Below are positions 17,502-27,929 of a stretch of DNA of 64,000 nucleotides, piece after piece; position 1 is the stretch's first letter, and each line of letters begins with the position of its first letter. Under the pieces are notes generated by a model, which had not been told where the DNA came from, did no database searches, and saw nothing but the letters and a program-made list of their open reading frames with translations. The stretch spans positions 124,001 through 188,000 of the forward strand of contig JAFYHT010000066.1 in NCBI GenBank assembly GCA_017539025.1, written 5' to 3'. Source of the DNA: Erysipelotrichaceae bacterium (GTDB taxonomy: Bacteria; Bacillota_I; Bacilli_A; Erysipelotrichales; Erysipelotrichaceae). A program made the translations under genes and the position numbers.

Positions 17502-18606
17502 AAACAGAAACAGTAAGTATTCAAAGCAGTACAAAATGTCGATATCAAATCCTAAGTTATTTGATGCGATCAAAATGGCTATCGCGATCCTGATTGCTTT
17601 TGCGATCACGTTCGTCATCCTTTGTCTGATCTCTAAAGATCCTGTCAACGCGCTCAAGACCATCCTGTTTGGTCCTTTGAGCAAGAAGAGATATATTGGT
17701 GCTGTTATCGAAAGCTTCATTTCGTTTGCGTTTGCCGGACTGGCAGCAGGTGTCTTATTCAAGGCCGGCGGCTTCAACATGGGTGCTGAAGGTATCTTCA
17801 TCATCACCGGTGCTGTCGTAGCATGGATCGCTGCTTCGCCGATCACGACGAGCCCGATCTTACATCCGATCCTTTGCTACTTAGGCGCAATGCTCGTAGG
17901 CGGAACTCTGATGATCATCCCTTCATTCCTGAAGGCAAAGTTCGGTACCAACGAAATGGTCGTCTCACTGATGTCCAACTCGATCTATGCTGCTATCACA
18001 GCTTATATCGTCAGAAACTGGATCTCTACTGCACAAAGAGGAAGTGTCTCTTCCAAAGACTATCTCCCTACTGCAAGGATCGGTTATCTGTATGAACCAT
18101 TAAGGATCTCGGCTTGCTTCATCCTGCTGATGGTCGTTATGGTCGTCCTCTACCTCGTCATGAACAAGACAAAACTCGGTTATCAGATGAGGATCGCCGG
18201 TGTCAATCCGAAGTTTGCGGAATATTCCGGTGTCAGTGCATTCAGGCTTTCGATCACGACAGCTGTCATCGCCGGTGTCCTGTGCGGAATGGGCTCTACG
18301 ACCCAGCTGCTGACTCAGACGAGCTACTATACGCCGGCTCAGTCTCTGGTCGGTATCGGTTTCTCCGGAATGCTTCTTTCAATGCTTGGCAAGAACAATC
18401 CGATCGGTATCGTCATCGCAGCTTTCTTCATCAAATATCTTGAGCAGGGTGCTGCTGTATTGTATTTCGTTGATGGTGCTGTACCTTCCGAGATCGTTTC
18501 GATCGTTGAAGGTATCGTCATCATGCTGATATCTTCTCAATACTTCTTAAGAAGACTGAGAGAACGTCAGTTATTAAAGGAGGGATTGGAAGAACATGCA
18601 GAATAG
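17494..18606 (+). CDS. nucleoside ABC importer permease 1 (NupP-like)
   Basis: A 370-residue inner-membrane permease of the BMP/ribose-type branch. About eight to ten hydrophobic segments, with FKAGGFNMGAEGIFIITGA and KFGTNEMVVSLM typical of nucleoside permeases. GGAGG precedes ATG 17494, which overlaps the ATPase gene; its 3' end overlaps permease 2 by 11 nt. It would form a heterodimeric channel with the next gene product. Confidence 0.92.
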   Translation: MTENRNSKYSKQYKMSISNPKLFDAIKMAIAILIAFAITFVILCLISKDPVNALKTILFGPLSKKRYIGAVIESFISFAFAGLAAGVLFKAGGFNMGAEGIFIITGAVVAWIAASPITTSPILHPILCYLGAMLVGGTLMIIPSFLKAKFGTNEMVVSLMSNSIYAAITAYIVRNWISTAQRGSVSSKDYLPTARIGYLYEPLRISACFILLMVVMVVLYLVMNKTKLGYQMRIAGVNPKFAEYSGVSAFRLSITTAVIAGVLCGMGSTTQLLTQTSYYTPAQSLVGIGFSGMLLSMLGKNNPIGIVIAAFFIKYLEQGAAVLYFVDGAVPSEIVSIVEGIVIMLISSQYFLRRLRERQLLKEGLEEHAE

Positions 18607-19534
18607 TATATTTTCAACACTGTTTTCTATGAGATTCCTGGTCACGGCAATCCGTCTGGCGACTCCGATCGTTTTTGCGGCAATCGGTACATTTACTGCA
18701 GCCTCATCAGGTATCGGCAATATCGCTATCGAATCGATCATGACATTTGCAGCTTTGGCAGGTGTTCTTGGTTCATATCTGTCCGGCAGTGCCTGGGTAG
18801 GTGTTCTGACCGGTATGGCTATTGGTGTCGTAACTGTCATGCTGATCGCATTCTTCTCCATGAAGATGGGTGCGAATGCCATGCTGATCATGATCGCTCT
18901 GAATACTTTTGCGGATTCTGTTGCGATCTTCGTCATGTTCCTGATGACAGGTGAAAAAGGAACGACTGCTTCCCTGACTACTCCGATCCTGGGTACATGG
19001 GATATTCCGGTCATCAAAGACATTCCTGTCCTGGGAGATATCATCTCAGGCCAGTATACGCTGACATATTTCTGCTGGCTGATCGTCATCCTGCTGTTCA
19101 TCTTCATCTATAAGACTCCGACAGGAATGAGGATGAGAGCTTGCGGCTTGAATGCCGATGCAGCAAGAACTGCCGGTATCAATGTTGAAAGACTCCAGGT
19201 ATTATCACTGGTATTATCCGGAATCTTTGCGGCATTAGGCGGTATCTATCTGTCCCTCAACTATCTGAAGATCTTCTCAAGAGGAATGGTCTCCGGACAG
19301 GGCTGGATGGGTGTTGCGGCCAATGGTATTGCGGCCGGAAATTACTGGGTACTGATCCTGGCTGCGCTGATCTTCGCAGTATTCAGAGCAGTTTCTATCA
19401 TCTTCTCCAGTAACTCTTCGATCCCGACAGACCTTGTCAACGCGATCCCGTATTTCGCTGTCTTTGTCATCCTGACTGCTGTTTCGATCATCAACTACTA
19501 TCGAATCAAGCGCGGTAAGGTCGAAGAACAGTAA
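18596..19534 (+). CDS. nucleoside ABC importer permease 2 (NupQ-like)
   Basis: A 312-residue permease with about eight membrane segments, carrying the family pattern LATPIVFAAIGTFTAASSGIGNIAIES and the conserved SLNYLKIFSRGMVSGQGWMG loop. The AAAGGAGG ribosome site overlaps the end of permease 1. Its stop overlaps the start of the nucleoside hydrolase gene (TAATG), tying import to cleavage. Confidence 0.92.
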   Translation: MQNSIFSTLFSMRFLVTAIRLATPIVFAAIGTFTAASSGIGNIAIESIMTFAALAGVLGSYLSGSAWVGVLTGMAIGVVTVMLIAFFSMKMGANAMLIMIALNTFADSVAIFVMFLMTGEKGTTASLTTPILGTWDIPVIKDIPVLGDIISGQYTLTYFCWLIVILLFIFIYKTPTGMRMRACGLNADAARTAGINVERLQVLSLVLSGIFAALGGIYLSLNYLKIFSRGMVSGQGWMGVAANGIAAGNYWVLILAALIFAVFRAVSIIFSSNSSIPTDLVNAIPYFAVFVILTAVSIINYYRIKRGKVEEQ

Positions 19535-20451
19535 TGTATAAGACAATCATAGATTGTGACCCGGGCCATGACGATATCATGGCCTTACTCACGATATTGG
19601 CTCATGAGGAATGTTTCAATGTCTTAGGTATCTGTACGGTTGCCGGAAACAATACATTGGAAAAGGTCACACGCAATGTCCTTCAGGTAGAAGAATATCT
19701 TGGCTTGAATATTCCGGTATATAAAGGCGCTGTGAAACCGCTTGTTTTGGATGGCGTTCCACAGCCGGCAGGACACGGAGAAAGCGGAATGGATGGCCCG
19801 ATACTTCCTCAGCCTGAAATGAAGGCACAGGATCTTTCTGCCATCGATTTCTACAAGGAAGTTCTGAGAAAAGAAGATGATCTCACGATCATCGCTCTGG
19901 CTCCTTTGACGAATCTTGCGATCTTGTTGAATGAGTATCCTGAAGCAAGATCAAAGATCAGACAGATCGTGCTGATGGGTGGTGCCTTGAATGGCGGCAA
20001 TATCAACAAATATGCGGAATTCAATATCTGGCATGACCCGCATGCCGCAAAGATCGTGTTTGATTCCGGAATCGATATCGTCATGGCTCCACTTGAAGTC
20101 TGTTATGCCGGAGGCATCCTGATCAAGGAGACGGAACGTTTCAGAAACGAAAAGAGAGTATCGAAACTGGTCGATGATCTCTTCAGCTTCTATCTGCGCT
20201 ATGCGATCGACAGAGGCTGGGATAAGACAGCGATCTTCGATCTGATCCCGGTATTATATCTGTTAAACAAAGATCTCTTTATTTCAAAGAAAGGGAAAGT
20301 CGATATCATCCTTGAAGGAGAAGACACACAAGGACAGACCGTCTTTGTGGAAGGGGAAGGAAATCATACAGTTCTGATCGATACGGATCGAAAAGCTTGT
20401 ATGAAGATCTTCTTCGATGCGATCGATACTTTGGATCTCAGATATCAGTAA
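19534..20451 (+). CDS. nucleoside hydrolase (inosine-uridine preferring type)
   Basis: A 305-residue nucleoside hydrolase that splits ribonucleosides into base and ribose. The calcium-binding N-terminal DCDPGHDDIMAL is intact and the NIWHDPHAAKIVF motif with the final active-site Asp is present. Length is typical. It is translationally coupled to permease 2, so imported nucleosides would be cleaved at once. Released ribose could enter the pentose phosphate pathway, perhaps with help from the convergent FGGY kinase. Confidence 0.93.
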   Translation: MYKTIIDCDPGHDDIMALLTILAHEECFNVLGICTVAGNNTLEKVTRNVLQVEEYLGLNIPVYKGAVKPLVLDGVPQPAGHGESGMDGPILPQPEMKAQDLSAIDFYKEVLRKEDDLTIIALAPLTNLAILLNEYPEARSKIRQIVLMGGALNGGNINKYAEFNIWHDPHAAKIVFDSGIDIVMAPLEVCYAGGILIKETERFRNEKRVSKLVDDLFSFYLRYAIDRGWDKTAIFDLIPVLYLLNKDLFISKKGKVDIILEGEDTQGQTVFVEGEGNHTVLIDTDRKACMKIFFDAIDTLDLRYQ

Positions 20452-20454
20452 ATG

Positions 20455-20479
20455 AAAAGCTTGCGACCGCAAGCTTTTT
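20455..20479. terminator. bidirectional intrinsic terminator
   Basis: AAAAGCTTGC-GACC-GCAAGCTTTT, a 10-bp perfect stem with T-runs on both strands, between nucleoside hydrolase and the FGGY kinase gene whose last codons it overlaps. Confidence 0.9.
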
Positions 20480-21980
20480 AGATGTTTTCGAATGTGTCGA
20501 AGAAGCGATGCATCCAGTCTTTTGTTTCCGGATAGAAACTCTTATAGAGTTCATAGATCTTCTGATATTTCTCGTGGTTCTCCTTATTCGGATAATAGGA
20601 TCTTTCATATGTCACCATATGATCGACTGCATCCTGCAAAGACGGATATACTTTCAACATCACTGCACAGGCGATCGCACAGCCCAGATTTGGTGCATTG
20701 ATGTCCTTTGGAACATTGATGATGATGTCCGATACATCGGCGTGGATCTGCATCCACAGAGGACTTCTTGCGGAACCTCCGGCGATGTTCATCTCTTTGA
20801 CATCGACACCGTATTCCCTGAAGGTATCCAATATCCTTTCACTGCCGAATGCCACACCTTCCAGTATTGCCCGATACATATCGGCTTTCGTGTGAGCCAG
20901 GCTCAGTCCATAGAACATGCCCTTGGCCTTGCCGTCGTGGTATGGGTGTTTGTTTCCCTGGAAGTAATCCAGTAAGAGTAATCCGTTTGATCCGATCGGA
21001 ACATCTTTTGCCAGCTCGTCCAATTCTTTATAAGATTGTTCAGGGCAGAACTGTTTCCTGAACCAGGAGAGGATAGAGCCGGATGCGCTTTGTGCGACAT
21101 AGTCCGTATAGTATCCTTTGATCAGATTATCCGGTCCGTTATTGGAACCATCCGGATTTAACAGAGGCCTTTCATTGAGTGCCATCGCCAGATTGGAACT
21201 TCCGGTGATCATGCCGATCCTGCCGGGTCTGTTGACACCGATCCCCAGTAAACCGATCGAAGAATCGACACCTCCCTGAGCGATCGGAAGACCTTGAGGA
21301 AGACCGAGGAATGCAGAGGCTTCTTTGGACAGAACACCAATCTGATCTCCGACACGATAGACTTTTTCTGTCGGGAACTTATCTAATGCATCTTTGATAT
21401 CAAGTGCTTCATAGATCTTTTCAGAGAAGCCTGTATTGATCGAGTATCCCCAGTTACAGGCGGTGTTGTTGTTCATACACCACTTTCCTGTCAGTTTGTA
21501 TGTCAGCCAGTCCTGATATTCGCAGAAGACTTCCGCTTCATCATAGATCTTTCTTTCATTTCTTTTGAGCCAGGCCAGCTTTGGCGGCATCCATTCCGGA
21601 GAATAGAATTCATTACATTTCTCCATCAGTTCTTCCGCTTCTTTCACTGCTCTGACATCCATCCAGATGATACATGGATATAATGGCGTTGCATCTTTCT
21701 TGCAGACGACGACGCTGGTACACGTCGTATCGCAAGCCAGAGCAGAGATCTCTTGCGCTTTGATGTTTCCTTTTGATAGAGCTTTGTTGATCGCAAGTTT
21801 CAGACAGTTCCACCAGTCGTATGGATCCTGTTGCGCAAAGCCGGGTTTCGGGAAATCGGTTTTGTATTCTTCCATGGCAAAAGAAAGACAGTTTCCTTTG
21901 ATATCATAGAGTCCGACTCTGATACCTCCGGTACCGCCATCAATGCCCATCAGGATGAGATCGTGATTATCTTTGATCAT
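20478..21980 (-). CDS. FGGY-family carbohydrate kinase
   Basis: A 500-residue FGGY sugar kinase. N-terminal phosphate loop MGIDGGTGGIRVGLYD, catalytic Asp in the GGVDSSIG motif near residue 245, and C-terminal ATP-site GGSARSPLWMQIHAD. It is closer to xylulose/ribulose kinase-like branches than to glycerol kinase by eye. Sitting opposite a nucleoside hydrolase it may phosphorylate a pentulose from ribose, but that is inference. No ribosome binding site precedes the ATG; a -10 lies 6 nt upstream, so the mRNA may be leaderless. Confidence 0.88.
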   Translation of the reverse strand: MIKDNHDLILMGIDGGTGGIRVGLYDIKGNCLSFAMEEYKTDFPKPGFAQQDPYDWWNCLKLAINKALSKGNIKAQEISALACDTTCTSVVVCKKDATPLYPCIIWMDVRAVKEAEELMEKCNEFYSPEWMPPKLAWLKRNERKIYDEAEVFCEYQDWLTYKLTGKWCMNNNTACNWGYSINTGFSEKIYEALDIKDALDKFPTEKVYRVGDQIGVLSKEASAFLGLPQGLPIAQGGVDSSIGLLGIGVNRPGRIGMITGSSNLAMALNERPLLNPDGSNNGPDNLIKGYYTDYVAQSASGSILSWFRKQFCPEQSYKELDELAKDVPIGSNGLLLLDYFQGNKHPYHDGKAKGMFYGLSLAHTKADMYRAILEGVAFGSERILDTFREYGVDVKEMNIAGGSARSPLWMQIHADVSDIIINVPKDINAPNLGCAIACAVMLKVYPSLQDAVDHMVTYERSYYPNKENHEKYQKIYELYKSFYPETKDWMHRFFDTFENI

Positions 21981-21986
21981 AAAATC

Positions 21987-21995
21987 ATTTTATCA
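21987..21995 (-). promoter_or_regulatory. extended -10 for the FGGY kinase, leaderless geometry
   Basis: On the minus strand TGATAAAAT is followed by exactly 6 nt and the ATG at 21980. Transcription starting 7 nt after the -10 would begin at the A of the start codon. Confidence 0.6.
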
Positions 21996-22042
21996 TCGCT
22001 GAAGGGGCTTTGTTAATACTGCGGAAGAGATGGAGATTGGGA

Positions 22043-22048
22043 TATAAT
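22043..22048 (+). promoter_or_regulatory. -10 element for the M42 peptidase gene
   Basis: TATAAT at 22043-22048, no clear -35. The leader carries GAGG before ATG 22072, unlike the divergent kinase gene. Confidence 0.45.
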
Positions 22049-22071
22049 GATGTCAGGATGAGGTAAGCATC

Positions 22072-23172
22072 ATGGAAATAAAAGACCTGAAAAAGAAACT
22101 GAAAGAATACATGGCGATCGAACGCGTCTCTGGATATGAGAAGAAGATGGCTTATGCCTTGAAAGAAGATTTTGAGAAATATACGGATGATGTAAAGATC
22201 GATAAGTTCGGCAACTGTATCGCAACTTTTGAAGGAAGTGAAAAAGATGCGCTTGTGCTGATGGTTTTTGCTCACATGGATACGATCGGCTTTGTGATCA
22301 GAAGGATCGATCCGGATGGCTTCATCTATGTCGATCGAGTCGGCGGTGTGCCGGAAAAGGTCATGACAGGAACTCCTGTTCGAGTCGGAAGTGAAGATGG
22401 CAAATACTATAACGGGATCTTTGGTACCAGAGCCTACCACATCATGTCAAATGAAGAAAAGGCAAAGGCCGATACACTGAATGATCTGTTCATCGATATC
22501 GGTGCGAAAAGCGAAAAAGAATTACATGATCTGGGCATTGAAGTTGGATGCCCTGTTGCCTATGGACAAGCTTATTATGATCTTCTGAATGATCGGATTT
22601 CCGGTTCCTATATCGATGCGGCTGCCGGTATGTGCAATCTCTTGCAGATCGCAGAATACCTCAAGAAACATCAGCCGAAAGTTGGCGTCAGACTGGTTGG
22701 AACAGTCATGGAAGAATACAGCGCAAGAGGTGCCATGATGGCTAACAGAAGCGCAAAATGCGATATGGCGATCTCTATCTTAGGACCTGGTGCTGCCGAT
22801 ACTCCTGATCAGAGAGGAAAAGTTTCAAATGTGAAAATGAACAACGGCGTCGGTGTAACGATGTTCAATTTCCATGGCAAAGGTACACTCAATGGAAATA
22901 TCGTTCATAAGGGGATGTTTGAATTGCTGAAGAAGGCAGCTGAAGAAAAGGATATTCCGATACAGAGACAGGCAGCCAGAGGTGCATTATCCGATACCGC
23001 ATACCTGGCTTTGGAGAATGATGGTGTTCCTTGTATGGACCTTGGTACACCGGATCGTTATTCTCATTCTCCTCTGGAACTGATCGACGTGAAGGATCTG
23101 AAACAGACCGGTGAGCTGATATGTCATTTCATCGATCTGCTGGATAAGGATTTTAACTTAAACAGATATTAA
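22072..23172 (+). CDS. M42 family metallopeptidase (glutamyl aminopeptidase/endoglucanase-like)
   Basis: A 366-residue M42 aminopeptidase that would trim peptides in the cytoplasm as a large tetrahedral complex. Metal ligands are visible: His in FAHMDT, the bridging Asp in YIDAAAG, the Glu pair in VMEEYSARGA, the Asp-bearing LGPGAADT and the late His in RYSHSP. Length fits the family. GAGG lies upstream of ATG 22072. It converges on the M20 gene with a shared terminator. Confidence 0.92.
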   Translation: MEIKDLKKKLKEYMAIERVSGYEKKMAYALKEDFEKYTDDVKIDKFGNCIATFEGSEKDALVLMVFAHMDTIGFVIRRIDPDGFIYVDRVGGVPEKVMTGTPVRVGSEDGKYYNGIFGTRAYHIMSNEEKAKADTLNDLFIDIGAKSEKELHDLGIEVGCPVAYGQAYYDLLNDRISGSYIDAAAGMCNLLQIAEYLKKHQPKVGVRLVGTVMEEYSARGAMMANRSAKCDMAISILGPGAADTPDQRGKVSNVKMNNGVGVTMFNFHGKGTLNGNIVHKGMFELLKKAAEEKDIPIQRQAARGALSDTAYLALENDGVPCMDLGTPDRYSHSPLELIDVKDLKQTGELICHFIDLLDKDFNLNRY

Positions 23173-23214
23173 AAGAATACCTCGCTATTTCAGATAAGCG
23201 AGGTATTCTTCTTT
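23173..23214. terminator. bidirectional intrinsic terminator
   Basis: AAGAATACCTCGCT (23173-23186) pairs perfectly over 14 bp with AGCGAGGTATTCTT (23197-23210). T-runs follow on both strands. The right arm encodes the last residues of the convergent M20 gene. Confidence 0.92.
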
Positions 23215-24426
23215 TGTCATAGATGGTTTGAATTCTGCTTTGATCTGATTGACGTATCCTTCATGATCAAGCAGATATTTTACTGTGTCATAGACGACCT
23301 TGGATGGTTTCAGATAAGCCCATTCCTTGTCAAGGATGCAGAGGTCTTTGCCATGACAGTTGCCGCCGAATCCCGAGTATCCAAACTGTACTGTCGGCTT
23401 GAATACTGAAAGGTCACCGACATCACCGGCCGCCATTGAGATCTCATCGTCATGGATCTCTTCAGGTTTGCAGTGTTTCAGCATATTCTTGCGGATGATG
23501 TCATTGATGGCTTTGGACTGATGCATCGGCAGATAGCCCGGTGTTGTCTGAATGTTTGCTGTAGCACCGATCGCTTTGGCACAGCACTTTGCGGCATTGT
23601 CGACCTTGTCAGCCGTTTCTTTCAAAGCCCTGGCATTTAGTGATCTGACATAACATTCATAGACTGTTTTTTCCGGAATGGAGTTGACTGTCTGTCCGCC
23701 GTTTGAAAGGATGCCGTGTAACCTGATGTAATCTTCTTCCCTGAACGTCTCTCTCAACATGTTTATCGCATTATCAAAAAGGATGAAGGCATTCAGCGCG
23801 TTGATCCCTTTGTCAGGAGCCATAGCGGCATGAGTCGCTTTCCCTTTGAAGGTGATCTGTTTGTATACGAAGCCGGAAAGGGTGGAATTGAGTGAGAAAC
23901 GGTATTTGCCTTCTGACATGGTATGCAGATGAATGAAGAGATCTTCTTCATCAAAATATCCCGCTGTCAACATATTTACTTTGCCACCGATATAATTGAT
24001 CTCGCCTTTTTTAATCAGTTCTTTCCTGAAGGCGACATCCGTGAATTCTTCAGCAGGAGTGAAGTATAGTGTTACTGTTCCTTTCTTTACGATGTCTTTC
24101 AGCTTTGTCAGAGTGTATGCCATGATGGCACATTGTGTGGAGTGTCCGCAGCTGTGGGCAGCATTGTCTTCCTTGTTCGCAAACGGGTGTCCCAGGGTAG
24201 GGATCGCATCGAGTTCGGCGATCAGTCCGATCCTTGGGGAACCCGATCCGATCGTTGCTTTGAAAGCCGTACGGAAACCGAGATCTTCTGTTTTTATCCC
24301 ATGGGAATTGAGATAGTCTGTCAGGATCTTCTTGTTTGTGAATTCCTTGTATCCCAGTTCAGGATGTCTGAAAAGTTCATCACCAAGGGAATAGAGTTCA
24401 TTGATATCTTTATCCATTTTATTCAT
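23185..24426 (-). CDS. M20 family amidohydrolase/peptidase
   Basis: A 413-residue M20D-type metallohydrolase related to AbgB and IAA-amino acid hydrolases. N-terminus FRHPELGYKEF is typical. Metal-site residues are in GHSTQC and FTPAEEFTD, and a dimerisation lid occupies the middle. ATG 24426 follows GAGGA by 7 nt. No peptide transporter is adjacent. Substrate (an N-acyl amino acid or dipeptide) is unknown. Confidence 0.88.
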   Translation of the reverse strand: MNKMDKDINELYSLGDELFRHPELGYKEFTNKKILTDYLNSHGIKTEDLGFRTAFKATIGSGSPRIGLIAELDAIPTLGHPFANKEDNAAHSCGHSTQCAIMAYTLTKLKDIVKKGTVTLYFTPAEEFTDVAFRKELIKKGEINYIGGKVNMLTAGYFDEEDLFIHLHTMSEGKYRFSLNSTLSGFVYKQITFKGKATHAAMAPDKGINALNAFILFDNAINMLRETFREEDYIRLHGILSNGGQTVNSIPEKTVYECYVRSLNARALKETADKVDNAAKCCAKAIGATANIQTTPGYLPMHQSKAINDIIRKNMLKHCKPEEIHDDEISMAAGDVGDLSVFKPTVQFGYSGFGGNCHGKDLCILDKEWAYLKPSKVVYDTVKYLLDHEGYVNQIKAEFKPSMTKEEYLAYLK

Positions 24427-24546
24427 CGTCTTGTCCTCAATAAAATGATACCAGAAAGAAAAGTACTCTTACAGAAAAAGCGGATATGTAACACATTCGG
24501 AGATTTAAGGCTTTTTGGTTTGATATAGAAAACCATTTTGACTAAA

Positions 24547-24560
24547 CTGTATACATACAG
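24547..24560. promoter_or_regulatory. inverted-repeat operator upstream of the PTS EIIC gene
   Basis: CTGTAT-AC-ATACAG is a perfect 6-bp inverted repeat with a 2-bp centre, beside a TTGACT -35-like hexamer (24538-24543). Its size and symmetry fit a GntR/HutC-family sugar repressor site. Confidence 0.5.
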
Positions 24561-24596
24561 AAAGATATGTTTTATCTTTCAGAAAAGGAGATAAAT

Positions 24597-25895
24597 ATGG
24601 AAAAGTTATCAGCTTGGCTGGAACAGAAACTGTTCCCTTTAGCGGTCAAGGTTGAGAAACAGAGACATCTGAAGGCTATATCAAGAACGTTTATGAGTAT
24701 CATTCCGTTCATGACATTAGGTTCACTTGCTCTGGTCGTCATCGAGCCGCCTATGGACTATACAACGATGGAACCGGGATTCTTCCGCAGTTTCATGGCT
24801 GCATGGTCATCATTCGCAGGTGCGGTAGGTATGCCTGTTGGCGCGATCTATCGTTTCTGTCTTGAATTCGTTGCTCTGTTTGTTGCAGCAGGCATCGGCT
24901 ACTTCCTGTCTCAGGAATATAAGCTCAGAGGTTTCACTCCGACGATCCTGGCAGTCATTTCTTACATGATCCTGGCAGTTTCAGGTATCGAAACAAGAAA
25001 GACTTTCGACTACATGGGTGGTACAGGTATCTTCGCAGCGATCTTCTCTGCAATACTGTCGATCGAACTGCTCAGAGTCCTTCTGGACAAGAAAGTCGGT
25101 TATATCTCATTGTCCGGTCATGGCGTTCCTGAAGCACTGACTGAAGCATTCGCAATGCTGGTTCCGACAGGTATCGTATTGCTGGTCGTGGCATTACTCC
25201 ACACACTGATCGTCAAGATCACAGGCAACACATTCCCTGCGTTGATGGCAGTCATCATGGAACCGTTACTGAGTGCGACCAACTCGATCTGGGGCGGTGC
25301 TCTGCTGGTCATCCTGGTCATGTCATTCTGGTGGTTCGGTATCCACGATTCTGCGATCACAGGTCCGATGGGTGCTTTCTGGGCAACTGCTCTTGCAGCT
25401 AACATTTCAGCTTATTCTGCAGGTACAGCTACGACTGCACTTCCTTACATCATCACTGAGCCGTTCTGGTGGTTCTTCATCATGATCGGTGGTTCCGGTG
25501 CGACGTTTGGTCTGGTGTTCGTATTACTGTTCTTATGCAAATCTAAGCAGTTCAAGACTGTCGGTAAGCTTGGTCTGATCCCGGCATTCTTCAACATCAA
25601 CGAGCCGGTCATTTTCGGTGTCCCTTTGATGATGAACCCGGTCATGTTCGTTCCGTTTGTCGGTGTTCCTTTGCTCAACTGCATCGTTACTTATCTGGCT
25701 ATGGCTTCCGGAATCGTCGCTAAGACTGTTTCTTATCCTGGCTGGAACATGTTCTGTCCGATCGCAGCACTGATCGCAACTGTCGACTTCAAGGCATTGC
25801 TCTTAGTCCTCATACTGATCGTTCTGGATGCTCTGTTCTATCTGCCTTTCATCAAGGTATTGGATAAGCAGAAAGTAGCCGAAGAAGAAGAATAA
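24597..25895 (+). CDS. PTS EIIC, lactose/cellobiose type
   Basis: A 432-residue PTS membrane permease of the cellobiose/lichenan class with about ten hydrophobic segments. It starts with the amphipathic segment KLSAWLEQKLFPLAVKVEKQRHLKAI, typical of CelB/LicC, and has the NINEPVIFGVPLMMNP sugar-site loop. The frame opens at 24567 but ATG 24597 follows GGAGA. EIIA and EIIB partners are not in the window, so it must borrow them. The 6-phospho-beta-glucosidase two genes downstream gives the expected cargo, a beta-glucoside. Confidence 0.92.
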   Translation: MEKLSAWLEQKLFPLAVKVEKQRHLKAISRTFMSIIPFMTLGSLALVVIEPPMDYTTMEPGFFRSFMAAWSSFAGAVGMPVGAIYRFCLEFVALFVAAGIGYFLSQEYKLRGFTPTILAVISYMILAVSGIETRKTFDYMGGTGIFAAIFSAILSIELLRVLLDKKVGYISLSGHGVPEALTEAFAMLVPTGIVLLVVALLHTLIVKITGNTFPALMAVIMEPLLSATNSIWGGALLVILVMSFWWFGIHDSAITGPMGAFWATALAANISAYSAGTATTALPYIITEPFWWFFIMIGGSGATFGLVFVLLFLCKSKQFKTVGKLGLIPAFFNINEPVIFGVPLMMNPVMFVPFVGVPLLNCIVTYLAMASGIVAKTVSYPGWNMFCPIAALIATVDFKALLLVLILIVLDALFYLPFIKVLDKQKVAEEEE

Positions 25896-25906
25896 TATCT
25901 CGGTCT

Positions 25907-25952
25907 GTTAAAATAAAGAAGAGACCGGCAGAATGGTCTGCCGGTCCTTTTT
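25907..25952 (+). terminator. terminator/attenuator hairpin between EIIC and the small transporter
   Basis: GACCGGCAGA (25923-25932), loop ATGG, TCTGCCGGTC (25937-25946), then CTTTTT. An extended -10 TGTTAAAAT (25907-25915) lies just before it, so the hairpin may either end the EIIC transcript or act as a leader attenuator for the next gene. Confidence 0.75.
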
Positions 25953-25968
25953 AAAAAGGAGGATATCT

Positions 25969-27791
<1,823 letters not shown>

Positions 27792-27796
27792 GAATC

Positions 27797-27828
27797 AGAA
27801 AGGTTCTCATGACGAGAACCTTTCTTTC
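27797..27828 (+). terminator. intrinsic terminator after the phosphoglucosidase gene
   Basis: AGAAAGGTTCTC-ATGAC-GAGAACCTTTCT, a 12-bp perfect stem followed by TT. The next 100 nt to 27929 hold no feature I can support. Confidence 0.9.
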
Positions 27829-27929
27829 AGTTATAGGGGTATAGGAAACAACATGTCTACTGCTGTTAATAATATGATACAGGATCATGATGTCTCAAAA
27901 ATGTCAGAAATGTGGTAAATAATGTGATA

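Noticed and set aside
20397..20975. 192-codon plus-strand frame opposite the FGGY kinase end
   Set aside because: It overlaps the terminator and the kinase active-site region on the other strand; a shadow.
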